Below, in pieces: positions 34,255-46,082 of a stretch of 64,000 bases of DNA. Positions within the stretch are counted from its first letter, which is position 1; every line of letters begins with the position of its first letter. The translations under genes were made by a program, and so were the position numbers. The DNA is taken from the NCBI GenBank assembly GCA_033439685.1, contig JAUEDM010000007.1:2046001-2110000 (forward strand). The letters run 5' to 3'. The notes below the pieces were generated by a model. It had not been told where the DNA came from. It ran no database searches and saw nothing but the letters and a program-made list of their open reading frames with translations. The stretch is from Apodospora peruviana. Its lineage: Eukaryota; Ascomycota; Sordariomycetes; Sordariales; Lasiosphaeriaceae.

Positions 34255-36563
34255 ATGTCGGGCAAACAGGGCAACAGAGCCTCTGCTGGCGCCGGCTCGG
34301 CCAAATCAAAGAAGCCCCCGAAAGGCAAAGCAGAGGAGACGAGGGAGGACGTCCTACAGGCCGTAGTACTTGCCGACTCCTTTCAAGACAGGTTTCGGCC
34401 TTTCACACTCGAGACACCGAGAGTAGGTCTTTTGCAACGGGCCCTCACGTCCGGCTCCCCCAGAAGTGGCAGAAACACCAGCTGACCCGCCCTCAGTGTC
34501 TACTCCCTCTAGCAAACGTACCCGTCATTGAGTACACTCTAGAGTTTCTCGCCGCCAACGGTGTCCAGGAGGTCTTTCTATACTGCGGCGCTCACTCCTC
34601 AGCCATTGAGAACCACATCAACGAATCCCGCCGCTGGAGCCCCGACAGCATCCTCTCTCCATTTTCCTCCCTCGAATTCATACGCGTGTCCGATGCTAGC
34701 TCCATCGGCGACTTCTTACGAGATCTAGACAAGCGGGGTCTGATTGGAGGCGATTTCATTCTTGTTCATGGCGACCTCGTCGCCAATGTCGAACTCGAGG
34801 ACGCGCTAGCAAAGCATCGCGCGAGAAGAGAGGCCAACAGGGATGCCTGTATGACCATGGTTCTGCGGTCGGCTGGCGTGAAGAGACATCGTGCCGCCGA
34901 GGCGCGGGGAATAACGCCAATGTTTGTCGTCGATTCATCAACAGGCCAGTGTCTGCAGTATGAAGAATTGCATCCCCTGAGTGATCATTACGCATACCTG
35001 GATCCGGCAGTATTCAAGCATGGCGACTTCGAGGTTCGGACCGATCTTATCGACTCCGGTATCGATATTTGCACACCCGAAGTGTTGGCGCTTTGGTCAG
35101 AAAGTTTCGATTACGAGCTTCCTCGGAAAAACTTCTTGCACGGCGTGCTTAAAGACTGGGAGTTGAACGGGAAGCTGATTTACACTGAAATAGTGGAAAA
35201 GGGCTATGCAGCGCGCGCCAGCAACCTTGGGATGTACAACTCTATGAGCAAGGACATTCTTGAACGCTGGACCTTTCCCTACGTGCCCGACAGCAACCTA
35301 GCGTTTGACCAGACATACCGCAGGGCCAAGGGCGGTTCTTACTTCGAAGCCGACGTCTCGATCGGAAAGGGATGCGATATCACAAAATCAGCAATCGGGA
35401 ACGCCACCACAGTAGGGGCTGGATCCACGATAAAGAGGAGCACGATCGGCAGGAGGTGCAAAATTGGGAAGAACGTGAAGATTGAAGGCAGCTATATATG
35501 GGACGATACCGAAATTAAGGACAACTCTGTGGTGGATTGCTCCATTTTGGCGAGTTATGTGACGATCGGAAACGGTTGCCGTGTCCCCAAAGGCTCACTT
35601 ATTTCTTACGGAGTGCAAATATGGGATGGGAAATCACTCCAGCCAGAGCCGGCACCTCGGATCTCGCTCTTAACTGACACCGGAAGTCCTGCGGAGACCA
35701 ATCCTTCATTCGTCGGTCAAGACGGCAAGGGCGCGTTTTACCAAGAAGCCGTCGAAGAAGACTCGGATGAGGAGGGTGGAGATAGCGCGGCCCTTGCCAG
35801 GCTACAAAACTCCATGTTTTATTCCTTAGATGGCCTCAACCTTTCCTCGTCATCTATATCAACACTAGCCTCTCATGACTCTTTTGACTCCGAGGACGAG
35901 GATGCAGATGGAGGATCTTTTCAACAGGACAGTTCTCGCAAGCGGCTTTTGTCTTTTGCCTCGGACGACTCGGGCAACGTGTCCAAGTCTGACGCTTTTC
36001 ACGGTGACGCAGTTCATGGCCTCGTCGACGCGCTTCGGGCCGACGACAACGAAGACTTCGACTCTGCCAAGCTCGAATTTATGGGCCTTAGGTTGGCAAA
36101 CAATGCGTCTGACAGCATGATGCGGCGGGCCATCGCCGTGGCCTTTGTCAGGAGAGCCTCGGAGCTCCTGGAGCCGGAAAATGGCGGACTGGAACCAACA
36201 AAGGCGGCCGAGGTTGCGTTGACGTCCAAGAATGGCGCCGTGAAATTCATCAAGGAAGTCGGCCTGGGAAGCGAAAAGACGGCCCAGCAGTCGGAATTTG
36301 CTCTCGCTCTGCAAAAGGCCCTGCTTGGTCTCAAAGGCTTGGAGGTCATGAGGGCGAGCACCCTGCTTGCGGCGTTGCTGCAGCAGCTCTATCACCAGGA
36401 TGTGCTGGAAGAGGACGGTATTCTCGCCTGGTGGGCGGACGCGAAGTCGTCGGAGAGCGACAGTCTCGCCAAGATCAAGGATAAGTGCCGGGTCTTGGTG
36501 GAGTGGCTTGAGAATGCCGATGAGGAGGAGAGCGATGACGACGAAGAAGAAGATAGTGACTGA
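34255..36563 (+). CDS. Translation initiation factor eIF2B subunit epsilon (Gcd6)
   Basis: Two exons, 34255-34422 and 34497-36563 (74-nt intron), 744 residues. eIF2B epsilon is the catalytic subunit of the guanine-nucleotide exchange factor that recharges eIF2 with GTP, the step blocked by eIF2-alpha phosphorylation. After a Lys-rich N terminus, a nucleotidyltransferase-like domain spans about residues 30-330 (LQAVVLADSFQDRFRPFTLE, then LPLANVPVIEYTLEFL across the splice, and FILVHGDLVANVEL). Left-handed beta-helix hexapeptide repeats follow at about 345-465 (CDITKSAIGNATTVGAGSTI, YVTIGNGCRVPKGSLI). The catalytic W2/HEAT domain occupies the last 170 residues (HQDVLEEDGILAWWADAKSS) and ends in a very acidic tail. 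The N-terminal Met was chosen because the preceding region has stops and this ATG opens the conserved frame. Confidence 0.95.
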
Positions 36564-37385
36564 TGGGGTCTTCCTCTACCTAACATGACTTCTTGTGAGG
36601 CACGCAGCAGGACAGCAATTGCACATCCTTGATCTCTGGGCCCTCTTATGTATAACGTTTATGATTATAATCGACGATGGGCTATAAGGTAGACAAAAAT
36701 ATCGTAGGTACCTACCTAGACCAGCGATAGAGTTTTGGTTACCACTTACCTCTCTACTGAGCGTGGACAGCGGTGTCACTCTGACGTTTGCGAACGCTGT
36801 TGCCCCCCGGCTATCTGCCTATTGTTAGTTTCCCATGAGCAATTCTTCCCTATATAGGTACGTAAACAAGAAGATACTTTCGTGTTGATCCGACTTGCCA
36901 AACCTGAAGTAAAATACTTAGGTAGGTATATGACATCTCGAATTCAAGGAGTAAAATGCCAACGAAGTTGATCTTAGGTATGTATATGCACTGTTTAGGT
37001 ATGTCGCCCCCCGTCATGAGAAACCGACCGTCGTCTATGTAGGGTTGTTTGTTTCGAGCTGCCATGACCACCCGCCAAAAAAATAACGAGAACCAAACCC
37101 CTTGAAAAGAAATACACTAACAAAACCACCTCTGAAAACAATTTTCCCGAAGAAACCATGATGTACCTCCCCTGAAGAGAACAATACAATAGAAATAAGA
37201 GACTCGTGCCAAGAGACCCATTATTATGAGCACATCATCTCCTTGGCCATCCGCAACTGCTCCGTTGTGGTGATGATGTGGATGAGAAACAGAAAAGGGT
37301 AGTAATTAGCCATTAGGTATGCGTATTTCCTCCCTTGACGCTTTGGGTATCGTCCAGCAGTGAAGACCCGTCATTAAAAAGATTG
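36564..37385. other. Convergent intergenic region with TAGGTA-like motifs
   Basis: Lies between the stops of eIF2B epsilon (+) and the metalloproteinase (-). Contains repeated TAGGTA/TAGGTATG-type words at about 36706, 36855, 36921, 36976 and 36998. No coding sequence supported. Confidence 0.5.
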
Positions 37386-39942
37386 TTATCGACAACAGAT
37401 GATCACAGAAAATCCATCAACCCAGGTCCCGCATGACCCAGTCACGCCGCAGATGGTATATCCTCTCGGCGGTATTAGCGTATGGCTACGAAGGAAATGT
37501 GTTAGCAGGCCAGTAATTCGGGAGTAATAGACCGCGGGCCCTAGAGATAGACCACATACCCTGAACCACCGTGTGCATTACCAAAAACAGGCGACCTTCT
37601 ACCCAAGCTGGTCAGGATTTGAATACCGTCAATCCAGGCGCCGGCCCTGATATAGAAACCAGCAATGTATTCCCCACGCCGAATATCTGAGAACATATGA
37701 CATTAGTTAACTGTCAGCGACGATGGAATAAACGTATTCATACCCATATCAAAAACGTCACCTCCCTCCTTTCCTCCCTTCTTTCCAAATAGTTGACGGG
37801 AGTCGTCATCGTAAACAAACTCTAACCCGTCCAATGCCAAGCCGTGGTAAACGATTATGCGATACAAAACCCGGTCCTGCCGCATGGCACTTGGAAAGAC
37901 AAGCTCCTGGGGCTGGCTCCCTTCCATTTGTGAGAACCCCAGCTTCTTTCCCCGGAAAGCTAATTTCCCCATGCCAGGGACTGCGCTGGGAAGCTTGAAG
38001 CACGACTCCTTGGAGGAGAGCTTTCCGAAGTCGTCGATATTCAACTCGCCGCCTCCATGCGACTTGATACTGACCTTCAGTTTTCCCTTTCGTTGATGCT
38101 CCGGGAGTCGACTCCGTAGCTCTTGCTCACTTAACAAGACTTGGCGTTGAACACTGGAATCATACTCGATCCAGTGATGACAGACATCGTCACCGTCACC
38201 CAGGAGTTCCAGATACGCAACCCCAGTGGCGGCTGTCACGGCCACATTCCCGCCTTCTACTGGCCATGCGTGGACACTGTCATCGCCATTCAAGACCGCG
38301 TCATTGGGAAGCCGGAAGCATGGGTGGCTCCTAAATCTCAGGCAGTCCAGGCGGTGCCAAGTGCATTCGTCTGCCTGGAGAACCGGACCACCTTTCGATC
38401 GTGTCCGGGTCGAGTATGCCTCCCGAGCAAGAAAAGTACGATTAAGTGTGACGTAGTCTCGTAGCATTATACCGCTCTCCCGATGTGGTAGGCCAAAGAG
38501 ATGGCCGGTCTCGTGTAGATGTGCCCCGATGCCAATGTTGGCTGCCTCCCATGAACTTCCCGCTTCGGTACAGTCGTTGCATACGAAGTTCGTGTCTGTG
38601 GGTGTGCAATCGCTGAAGGCCGGCACAACCTCCTCGAAGCTCGTGGGGTAGCTCTGCAAACAGTGTGATCCGAAGATAGCGAGTTGCAGATCACCGGTCC
38701 CACCGCCCAGGGCGGCATGTGCAGTAACGGTCTTTGCCTTGATATCCCAGTGTGAATCCAGCAACAATACCGAGACGTATAGTTTCTGGCCGGGAAGAGG
38801 CTTGAAATAGTCTTTCACTGCGTCTGCTGCAATGCCATAGAGAGCTCCTTGATCCTTAGCATTGGGGTTCTGCTGGGCTCGGTCCAAATCTCGGAGCTCG
38901 GCCAGGGTCTTCTCTGTCCTGATGATGTGGACGCGGGCCTCCGAACGCATGGTACCGTACTCCCTATCTCTTTGGTTCGCAGTGCCCGCAGTCCACTCCT
39001 CTTCGAATCTAAACGTTCGGCGACCAAGTTTGTTGCGCCACATTTGCTCGGCAGTAAACGACTGCCACAGATATGCCGCCATGCGGAATTTGCGGATTGC
39101 TGTATCCAGACCATTGCCCTCTCGCTCAATCCTAGCGGGAACCGCATCGAAAGTACCCGGGGAGTCCTTTGCCAGCACTATGGCAAGCTGAAGAGGGGGC
39201 GCGTTGATGGGAGGAAGCATATGAACTGTCAGATAAGAGGCGTGAATGGGGTTAGATGATCCGCTGTTGGCAAGCTTGGGGCTCGCAAAGTCAAATCGTA
39301 GTCGGTTGGCGCCGGGCATCATGTACACCAAAGCCTTGAAGTGCGAGTTGCACACTGGCCAACTGATTGGTGCGAAGTTGTCGTCGAGTCGGCTGACAGT
39401 CAGCGTTCCGTCGACTGACTGCTGAGACGGCTCTCCAATAGTGCCATACACGAGCAATACTTTTTGGTAGACCTGGTACGATGTTAGTCTTCAACTCCAA
39501 GGCTAAGGGGGATGTCTAGCGATGGCACCACAAGGAGCAACTCAGTCCACAAACTTACCCACGAATTTTCTACCACATTGGTTATCCGAGGTGAATATTG
39601 CGAGACGGGCAAGGCCGGTCCCTTGCCGCTTGAAGCTGGTGATCCCAGACCAGTCATGCCGGAAACGCTGTACCTATTGCTGTTGGAGGAGGACTGCAGC
39701 GGCGGTCGCGTTTGCGCTGAAGCAAGAGCAAGAGGAGGAGAGGGTGCCTGGTCCTTTTCCTTTACTTGCAAATTGAGGTCGAGGTCGGACTGTGTGATTG
39801 AGGGAGGAGTTAGAGAGCCGGTGGTGGGAGTGGTTCCGTTGCTTGCGTCGCTCGATCCAGATGTGTCGGTGGAACGTTCCGTCCTGAAGCTGGCCCTCGA
39901 ACGCCTGCGCAATTCCTTAAAGTTCAGGAAGCTCGGTGCCAT
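37386..39942 (-). CDS. Putative zinc metalloproteinase with jacalin-like C terminus (YIL108W family)
   Basis: Four exons (minus): 39559-39942, 37744-39472, 37560-37686, 37386-37485; 779 residues. Residues 1-128 are Ser/Thr-rich and basic. A catalytic domain of the putative metallopeptidase family typified by yeast YIL108W follows, with the zinc motif HETGHLFGLPH at about residues 448-458 (HExxH plus third His). The last exons encode a jacalin-like beta-prism repeat rich in Gly and aromatics (RRGEYIAGFYIRAGAWIDGI, PPRGYTICGVTGSCGTWVDG), expected to bind sugars. There is no signal peptide, so it is probably intracellular. Substrate is unknown in this family. The three 3' introns were placed by frame and by completing the jacalin fold; stopping at the first in-frame stop after the main exon would cut that fold in half. 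Confidence 0.88.
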
Positions 39943-42900
39943 ACTGGAGTTCGTGAAGCTTCACGACTGCACTTGTGGACAGGTACAATCGCAATATTCG
40001 TGAGCATAGGAGCTTGGGGAGCCAGAGGTGGAGTAATGCAGCAGCTCTAGACTCTGGAGCAGTAAAGTCGAGCTGGACCATGTGGTGGAGGCTATTCGCT
40101 GTGGTGAATCCGGGCTCCGCTACGGGTGTAGCGACCCAAGGCCCTGAAACGGACGGGTCAATGACGTATTTGCGTCTCAACTTCCACGTTGACCGGCGGG
40201 AAAGCGATAGCGACGTTGGAAGACGAATTGAGAAAGCCAAAGTAGGTATTGGGGCCTGCCAACTTAAAACCAACAAGCTGCCAACTCTTGATGTCCCTGC
40301 GCTCCCAATTGATAAGATAACCGCGTTTAGGTTCGAGGGTGGTGGGGGGAATCCAAAAGGAGCAGGGCAATCGGCCAAAAGATCAAACGAGTGAGTGATA
40401 CACAGGCTCACAGCACAGTGATATGCAATTGAGCTCCGTTGCTGGCTGGTTACTGGACAACAAAGAAGTCGGACGGCCGAAGATCAGGGCCGGTGGGCGA
40501 TCAGTCGATGCGTGTGCGTGCGGGTGCGGGAGTGCCGACCTCAAGCAGGGAAATTGGAGGTGTTGGGCCTTGGAAGCTGCCGGAGAGCGGATGGGACCTA
40601 TTTCTAAGGTAAGGTGGTGATGCCAAAGATAAGCCCGGTCCGGGTCAGGTCAGGAAGGCACGGCAGGTCTTTTCCGACAGAGGATGCACACCTCCAGTCC
40701 GAGGCAATCTCCAGGAATAAACTAAAAGGTTGCAAAGTGAGCGATGTGGAATTTAAAAGTCAACACTTTCGTACTGCATTGGCAAGTACAGAAGTCCTGT
40801 CTGAAGTCAGCGACGAAAGGCCGACGGCAAGGTCATCGATACAAGACCCAGCCACCCAACTTGGAAGCTGCTTTGGGAGCAAACAGTTCAGACGAGCGCC
40901 TATCCAGGTCCTTGATGCCTGGCCGCTAGGGTGCACAGCGATTGAAAACTGAAGTGGGGGTGCACAACGGAGAGCTTTATGAGCTCTACCTGATAGTAAG
41001 CTTGTTGTGTCAGCTTTCATTGAGACGAAGGTGTTGCTTTGTCTTTTCGTCGTCGGCCGGGCCATCGGCAGGCACGGCAGGCAGTTCGTATCCGGGCAGG
41101 TTCCGATCACTGCTGGAGAGACAGCAACCGTTGGCCATTCGCGGCTTCCTATCTCAGTTCTGGCATACGGAGTACACGGAAGACAATCTTCAGAGCGGCC
41201 GTCGTACCAAATCATAGTTTCGTAACGTCTATTCCGTACATACAGTGCCGGGATGACAAAGCGATGGCACTGCGATGCGTCCAAGATCTGGTGGAACCCC
41301 ACGTATACGTACATCAAGCTTGAGTGATCACCTACGGAATACACCCGTAGTGGAAGCTGCATACCGCATGCAGGCACCTTTTTGGGCGTGGCAGCTGTCA
41401 GCTCCATTGCCAAGATCTAGGTACCTATATCCGTATATCTGAGCTGTCCCTCCTCCTCCTCCTCCTCGCTACCTCCATCCTGCTGCGACTGTGTTGACTG
41501 ACACCATCTCCCAGTAATTTTTTCACTATGAGTTACCGAGCATTTTGTATGTGGTAACTTATCCCAGCCACCAGACGTGGGAGGTCTTTCGATGTGCCGT
41601 GAAATCATTGGAATGGTAGCACCAATTCCACCACCTCGCAGTTACAGACCTGCCTACGGATACGGCAGGTTCTGTGGCTAAACACGAGCGTCTAGGCACA
41701 TGCCCGATGTCCTCTTTGTGACTTGACCTCATCTGCCTTCGCTTTCGGTTCTTGCCTGTGAGATCTAGCGGAGGGTTACTCGTCCCCTTCAACCACAGAC
41801 TGTGTATCTGGTACTGTTTGCACTCATCATCCGTTTTCGTTAGAGACGTTCGACAGGAGCCACAGGGCGTCCCGCCAAGTACCACCCGACATTACATGGC
41901 GTCACAATCACTTGCATCTACGTGTAGTACCAGCATGGTACTCCCCAACTGTGGGCAAGTACCAGTTCAACGTACATAGCATCATCTCGCTGAAAGCGGC
42001 CTGGCTGTTTCTTGGACTTTTGTGTTGAGGCCAGAACAAGACCATCGCGGCTTCCTGTTCCAGCTGTAGAGACGGTGGTGCCGATAAGCGCGGTCGCTTT
42101 TCGTGTGCCGCTACCGAGGAGGCGCCTGTTTGAGGTTTTGCGCTTGGTAGAGGAGGCGTCGTTCTTGAACTCGAAAGGGCTCCGTCAAGAATGAAAGGCA
42201 GCGACGAAGGCTTGAAAGCACTGAGACGCCCCAATCAAGACTGGGCTGGCTGTGGGGAACTTGGACCAGACAAGGAGCCGCACATGGCAAGGCTTGAAGG
42301 CTCTCATCGCGCGAATGTACGATGTCGTAACTTGGGGGGAGCACGCGGAGGAACAAGGATCTCAATGGATTTTCTGGCTCACTGCGGGTGGAGACGTTCA
42401 TGTTTGCTCCATGCAACCAGCAGACTGGGCTCTTTTGGGACCGTCTTGTGCCTGTAATCCGTAGCTGAGAGAAGAAGGATGCTAATGAGGCAGGTCCGGT
42501 CTCCACTGCCTTGATTCTTCCTTCCAGGTCCAGGTTCGGGTTTCTTGTTGGTCGGGTTGGTCAGTTGTGATCTCGACCATCGAAACTGAACCTGCCTACC
42601 TTTTAGCAATGCAAGGCCATAATACGCATTGCTACCTAGGTCCCTACCTAGGTATCTCGACCACTACCGCCTATGGACTAGATCTTATCAATGCAGTCAA
42701 CAACAAACGTCAGAGTCGAATATAACCAACTGCGCGGAATGATTTATCCCCGCCCTCTTGAAAAAATAACCCGGGCGAGCGACTCCTGGTTATGAAGTTA
42801 AACTTAATAGCTGAGGTAAGGTTATTCACGTTCCCCGTCAGCGGGAGCGGACAAATTGGTGGTCAAAGCCCCGAGCCCTGTAAAGACTCTCGACTCTCGA

Positions 42901-43351
42901 GCCACTGCCATTTGCTGTCTCGGGCGCTCTGTGCCGTCTTGGGTAGGCTAGTGCTCCCCTAGCTGCACCTGATCTACCGGTTTCCACAGGAATGGCCATG
43001 AACTTCCATTCCACCCACCTTAGGGCCTGCACGGATTCTTACTCAACACCTGCCTGCACGTCCCAGCTCTCCTTCCCCTCTCCACCCATGAACACAGTCC
43101 ATATCGACCAATGACCAAGAAACCCGAGTTTATTCATTCATACTTTGATCGGTCGGCAGCAGCTTGTTAGGCGTCCCATCACTTTCAACGGCTACCTTGT
43201 CGCCTATAGCGGACGACGCTACAGCACCTCCTTAGGCGCCGGGCCTCAGGCACCACCCGGGCAGGGCAGTTACCGCAAACCTGCAATTTCTTACTCCCGA
43301 AAGTTCCACTCGCAACCCGCCGACCGCATCAAGTGTTGCATGCTGCTCCCC
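39943..43351. other. 3.4 kb divergent intergenic region
   Basis: Between the start of the metalloproteinase gene (-) and the Whi5/Nrm1-like gene (+). It contains a CTC repeat near 41448-41467, two close copies of the palindromic word ACCTAGGT at about 42633-42653, and several short frames with no recognisable product. A 217-codon minus-strand frame at 40760-41413 is Arg/Ser/Cys-rich with no family likeness. Confidence 0.45.
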
Positions 43352-44544
43352 ATGTCTACTACTAAACAGAGAAGGATGTCGTCGCCCATAAAGAAACAGC
43401 CAGAGGTGGCTGATCGGGTTCTAAAGAGGGTGGAAATCAGCAAGGTTTGTCTAGTCGCACCGTCGTGCACGCCGCCTCCCTTGCCCCAGCAATAGCTTAC
43501 TGACCGGTGCTCTTTCTCAATCAGATGGCCAGGAGGCTACAGAACCGCCTGGCGCTGGCGCAGTTCAAAACGAAACATGGGCTGGAAGACCTCGCACTCG
43601 ACTCAATCGAGCCCAAGTTCGAAAGGGAGATGCGCCGCCCGAGAATGCTGCCGGATGGCGACATCTTGTCCGACTCGTCCTCCAGCGCCTCCGACCTTCC
43701 TTACCCCTCAAGGGCCCTGATGAGCTCGCCTCTCAAAGCCCCTTACTTTTCCGACGCAATTGGTTCCAGCAACGGGAGTACCGGTCACCGAAAGCGCACC
43801 TATATGGCCTCGTTCGACCACACCTTGTCGAGCCCCAGCAAGCGTTTTCGCCAGTCTCCCACAGCTCACCGGTCCTTCACCACCGGCCACACGTCCTGGA
43901 AGGACAATCACCAGCTGGCGCAGTCGTCACCGATAAAGAGACGGCAAGAGCATTTCACAACCTCCACAGGTCCCGACGTATCCTTCTTCAACGGCACCGC
44001 ACAGATCAGCGACGTCCTTGCGTCTCCCAACTACGCCGCCCTCTCGGACGATGACGATGACCTTCTCCCTGCACACTCATTCCGCGCAAGCGTTATTCGG
44101 CCATCGCCTCCGCGAACACCGCCGATGCGGAATCGCAGCCATCCGAACAGGAGGAATAGAGACAAGGCAGCGGCAGCCGGTGGTGCGACGACGGCGACGA
44201 CAACCGAAGCCAAGACTGGCGAGGAAGGTGCCGATTTACTGCTCTACCTAGCCGCATCGCCTTCGCCTGCGAACCCGTCCAGGATCAATAGCAACAATAG
44301 AATGGAACCCCCATCCACGCCGCCGCCGAAGAACAAACAGCTGGCGCTGCCGTCATCCATGATGACGACCCCCGGCGGGGGCAATCCCTTCCCCAGTACA
44401 CCAGGTCTCAACTTTGACTTCTCGGACTTTGTCCACATGACGCCCAGTCCGGCGCAGAAGCCCTGGAGGACACCCCTCGCTGGGGGAGGCAAGACTCCGC
44501 TCAGTGTCGCAAAAAGGCGGCTGACGTTTGACGACTTACCGTGA
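43352..44544 (+). CDS. Whi5/Nrm1-family G1/S transcriptional repressor
   Basis: Two exons, 43352-43444 and 43525-44544, 370 residues. Whi5 and Nrm1 bind the SBF/MBF complexes and repress G1/S genes until CDK phosphorylation or checkpoint kinases release them. The short family motif lies at about residues 32-60, directly after the splice (MARRLQNRLALAQFKTKHGL). The rest is disordered with many minimal CDK sites (SP or TP), including SSPLK, SSPSKR, SSPIKR, RTPP and MTPSP, as expected for a CDK-controlled repressor. A conserved-looking C-terminal stretch reads LNFDFSDFVHMTPSP and then RRLTFDDLP, a candidate transcription-factor-binding segment. An in-frame ATG at 43340 would add four residues; I chose 43352, but the start is uncertain. 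Whi5 and Nrm1 cannot be separated by sequence here. Confidence 0.8.
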
Positions 44545-46082
44545 TGACGGTCCGTCTTTCGTCCTTTTTCTTTTGATCCCATGATGTCCGTATTAGCCTG
44601 CCTTTTGATCCTTTTCTTCTGTTTTTTGTTTTGCTTCCGGGGTTTTCTCTTTTAAAACTTTGATATTCGTCGCCGGGCTGTCTACTTATACCTGCCCATT
44701 TTATACCTTATACCTCGACAGCACATCCTGGGCATTGGTTGCTCTATATTGTTCTATTAGTTTTTCTATTATTTCGGGTTTCTACTTTCAGTTCTGCTTC
44801 TACTTAGGTTTTCCCTTGTGGCACAACATGATGGGTTCAAGTTGTCCAGCTGGTATCCGGAGCAAATGGAGGTTGATTTATTTTCACATTCTGTCGTCTC
44901 ATGAAGCTCAATCAGTCTCATTTTCTCACCTTTTTCATCTTGTTGTTGAAACAGCAACAAACAACAGCGAAACATGCAGCAGCCAGCCCGTCATGGGTGC
45001 GGGTCGAAGGGGGTAGGGGGCGATGATTCTGCATCAACGGCAATTGATTTCGCAATTCCTCATTTTGTTGGTCTGGATAGGATAATCAGATAGGGGCTGT
45101 ATGTAAGCTGTGTAGCGAACGTGTTGGAGAAGTGCCATGTATGATCAAATGATAGGGCAACTCTTTCGGCTTTGTTGGCAAAACTCTTGCCATTGATTTA
45201 ATTGCGGTCTTTTCTTGGTGTGTGGGTGTGGCCGAGTTTGAGTGTGTGTGTTGGTGATGCGGGAATGCGAAATTCTATAATGTTGGAACGCCAATTGGAC
45301 GCGGCCATAGAATGAGAACCCCGCGGCCGGGCGCGAGCTGACACGCGTTTTCGTGACTTTTTCGAGCAAATTTCGCGTCAGGGGTCGACAGGGATTATTT
45401 TGCAGGTAGCCAATCAGAGTGAAGAGTTTATAGCCTGGAAGGGCTGATGAGGTTATCCCTTTTGTGTCCAATTCCCAGTTGCCCTCATCCAGTGCAGGAA
45501 TTGAACGAACGGGCGGTCAGTTCGTGGAAGCACCTTTGATTCGACGGGATATCTTTAATTGATCGGTTAACTTTAAAAGTCCGTATGATCTCCGGGAGTA
45601 ACTCTTCTATTCGCTTTTAATAGGGATACCCCTGACTATCAACATGCAGCTTCTTCTCACAATAACATATCAGGTGGGAGGGCATTCAGAGGAAACAGAC
45701 TACACAGGATATCTCTGAACTACCTGTATACAAAAAGAAAATCACTCGATCCGTGCTAGTGAAATATTGCCACAGAAAATACAACAGACAGCCACTACCG
45801 ATATCCCTCCCTCAGACTATAAATAAGCTTTCTTTTCTCTCGACCTGTCTGCCCAACAAAACGCCATGCTATGTAGGTATGTCCTAAGTATGAAGTAGTA
45901 GTAGTGTCCTCCTTCTGAAGCCCCATTCCCAACCAACCTGGTTTGAACAAAAAGGATAAACCAATAAACCAAATCTTGTACTTTTTACAATATATCATCC
46001 ATCCTCCTTCTCTCTCCACCAGCATGCCACAAGTGTAGGTGGGCGCTCAGACAGCCATCCCATTCCGCCTATGTATGCCCAA
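44545..46082. other. Convergent intergenic region, Whi5-like / POM152
   Basis: 1.5 kb between two convergent genes. The first 450 bases are T-rich (long T and CT tracts), fitting a 3' UTR and poly(A) region. No coding sequence supported. Confidence 0.5.

Noticed and set aside
40760..41413. 217-codon minus-strand frame between the metalloproteinase and Whi5-like genes
   Set aside because: Cys/Arg/Ser-rich with no family likeness, and codon use unlike neighbouring genes.
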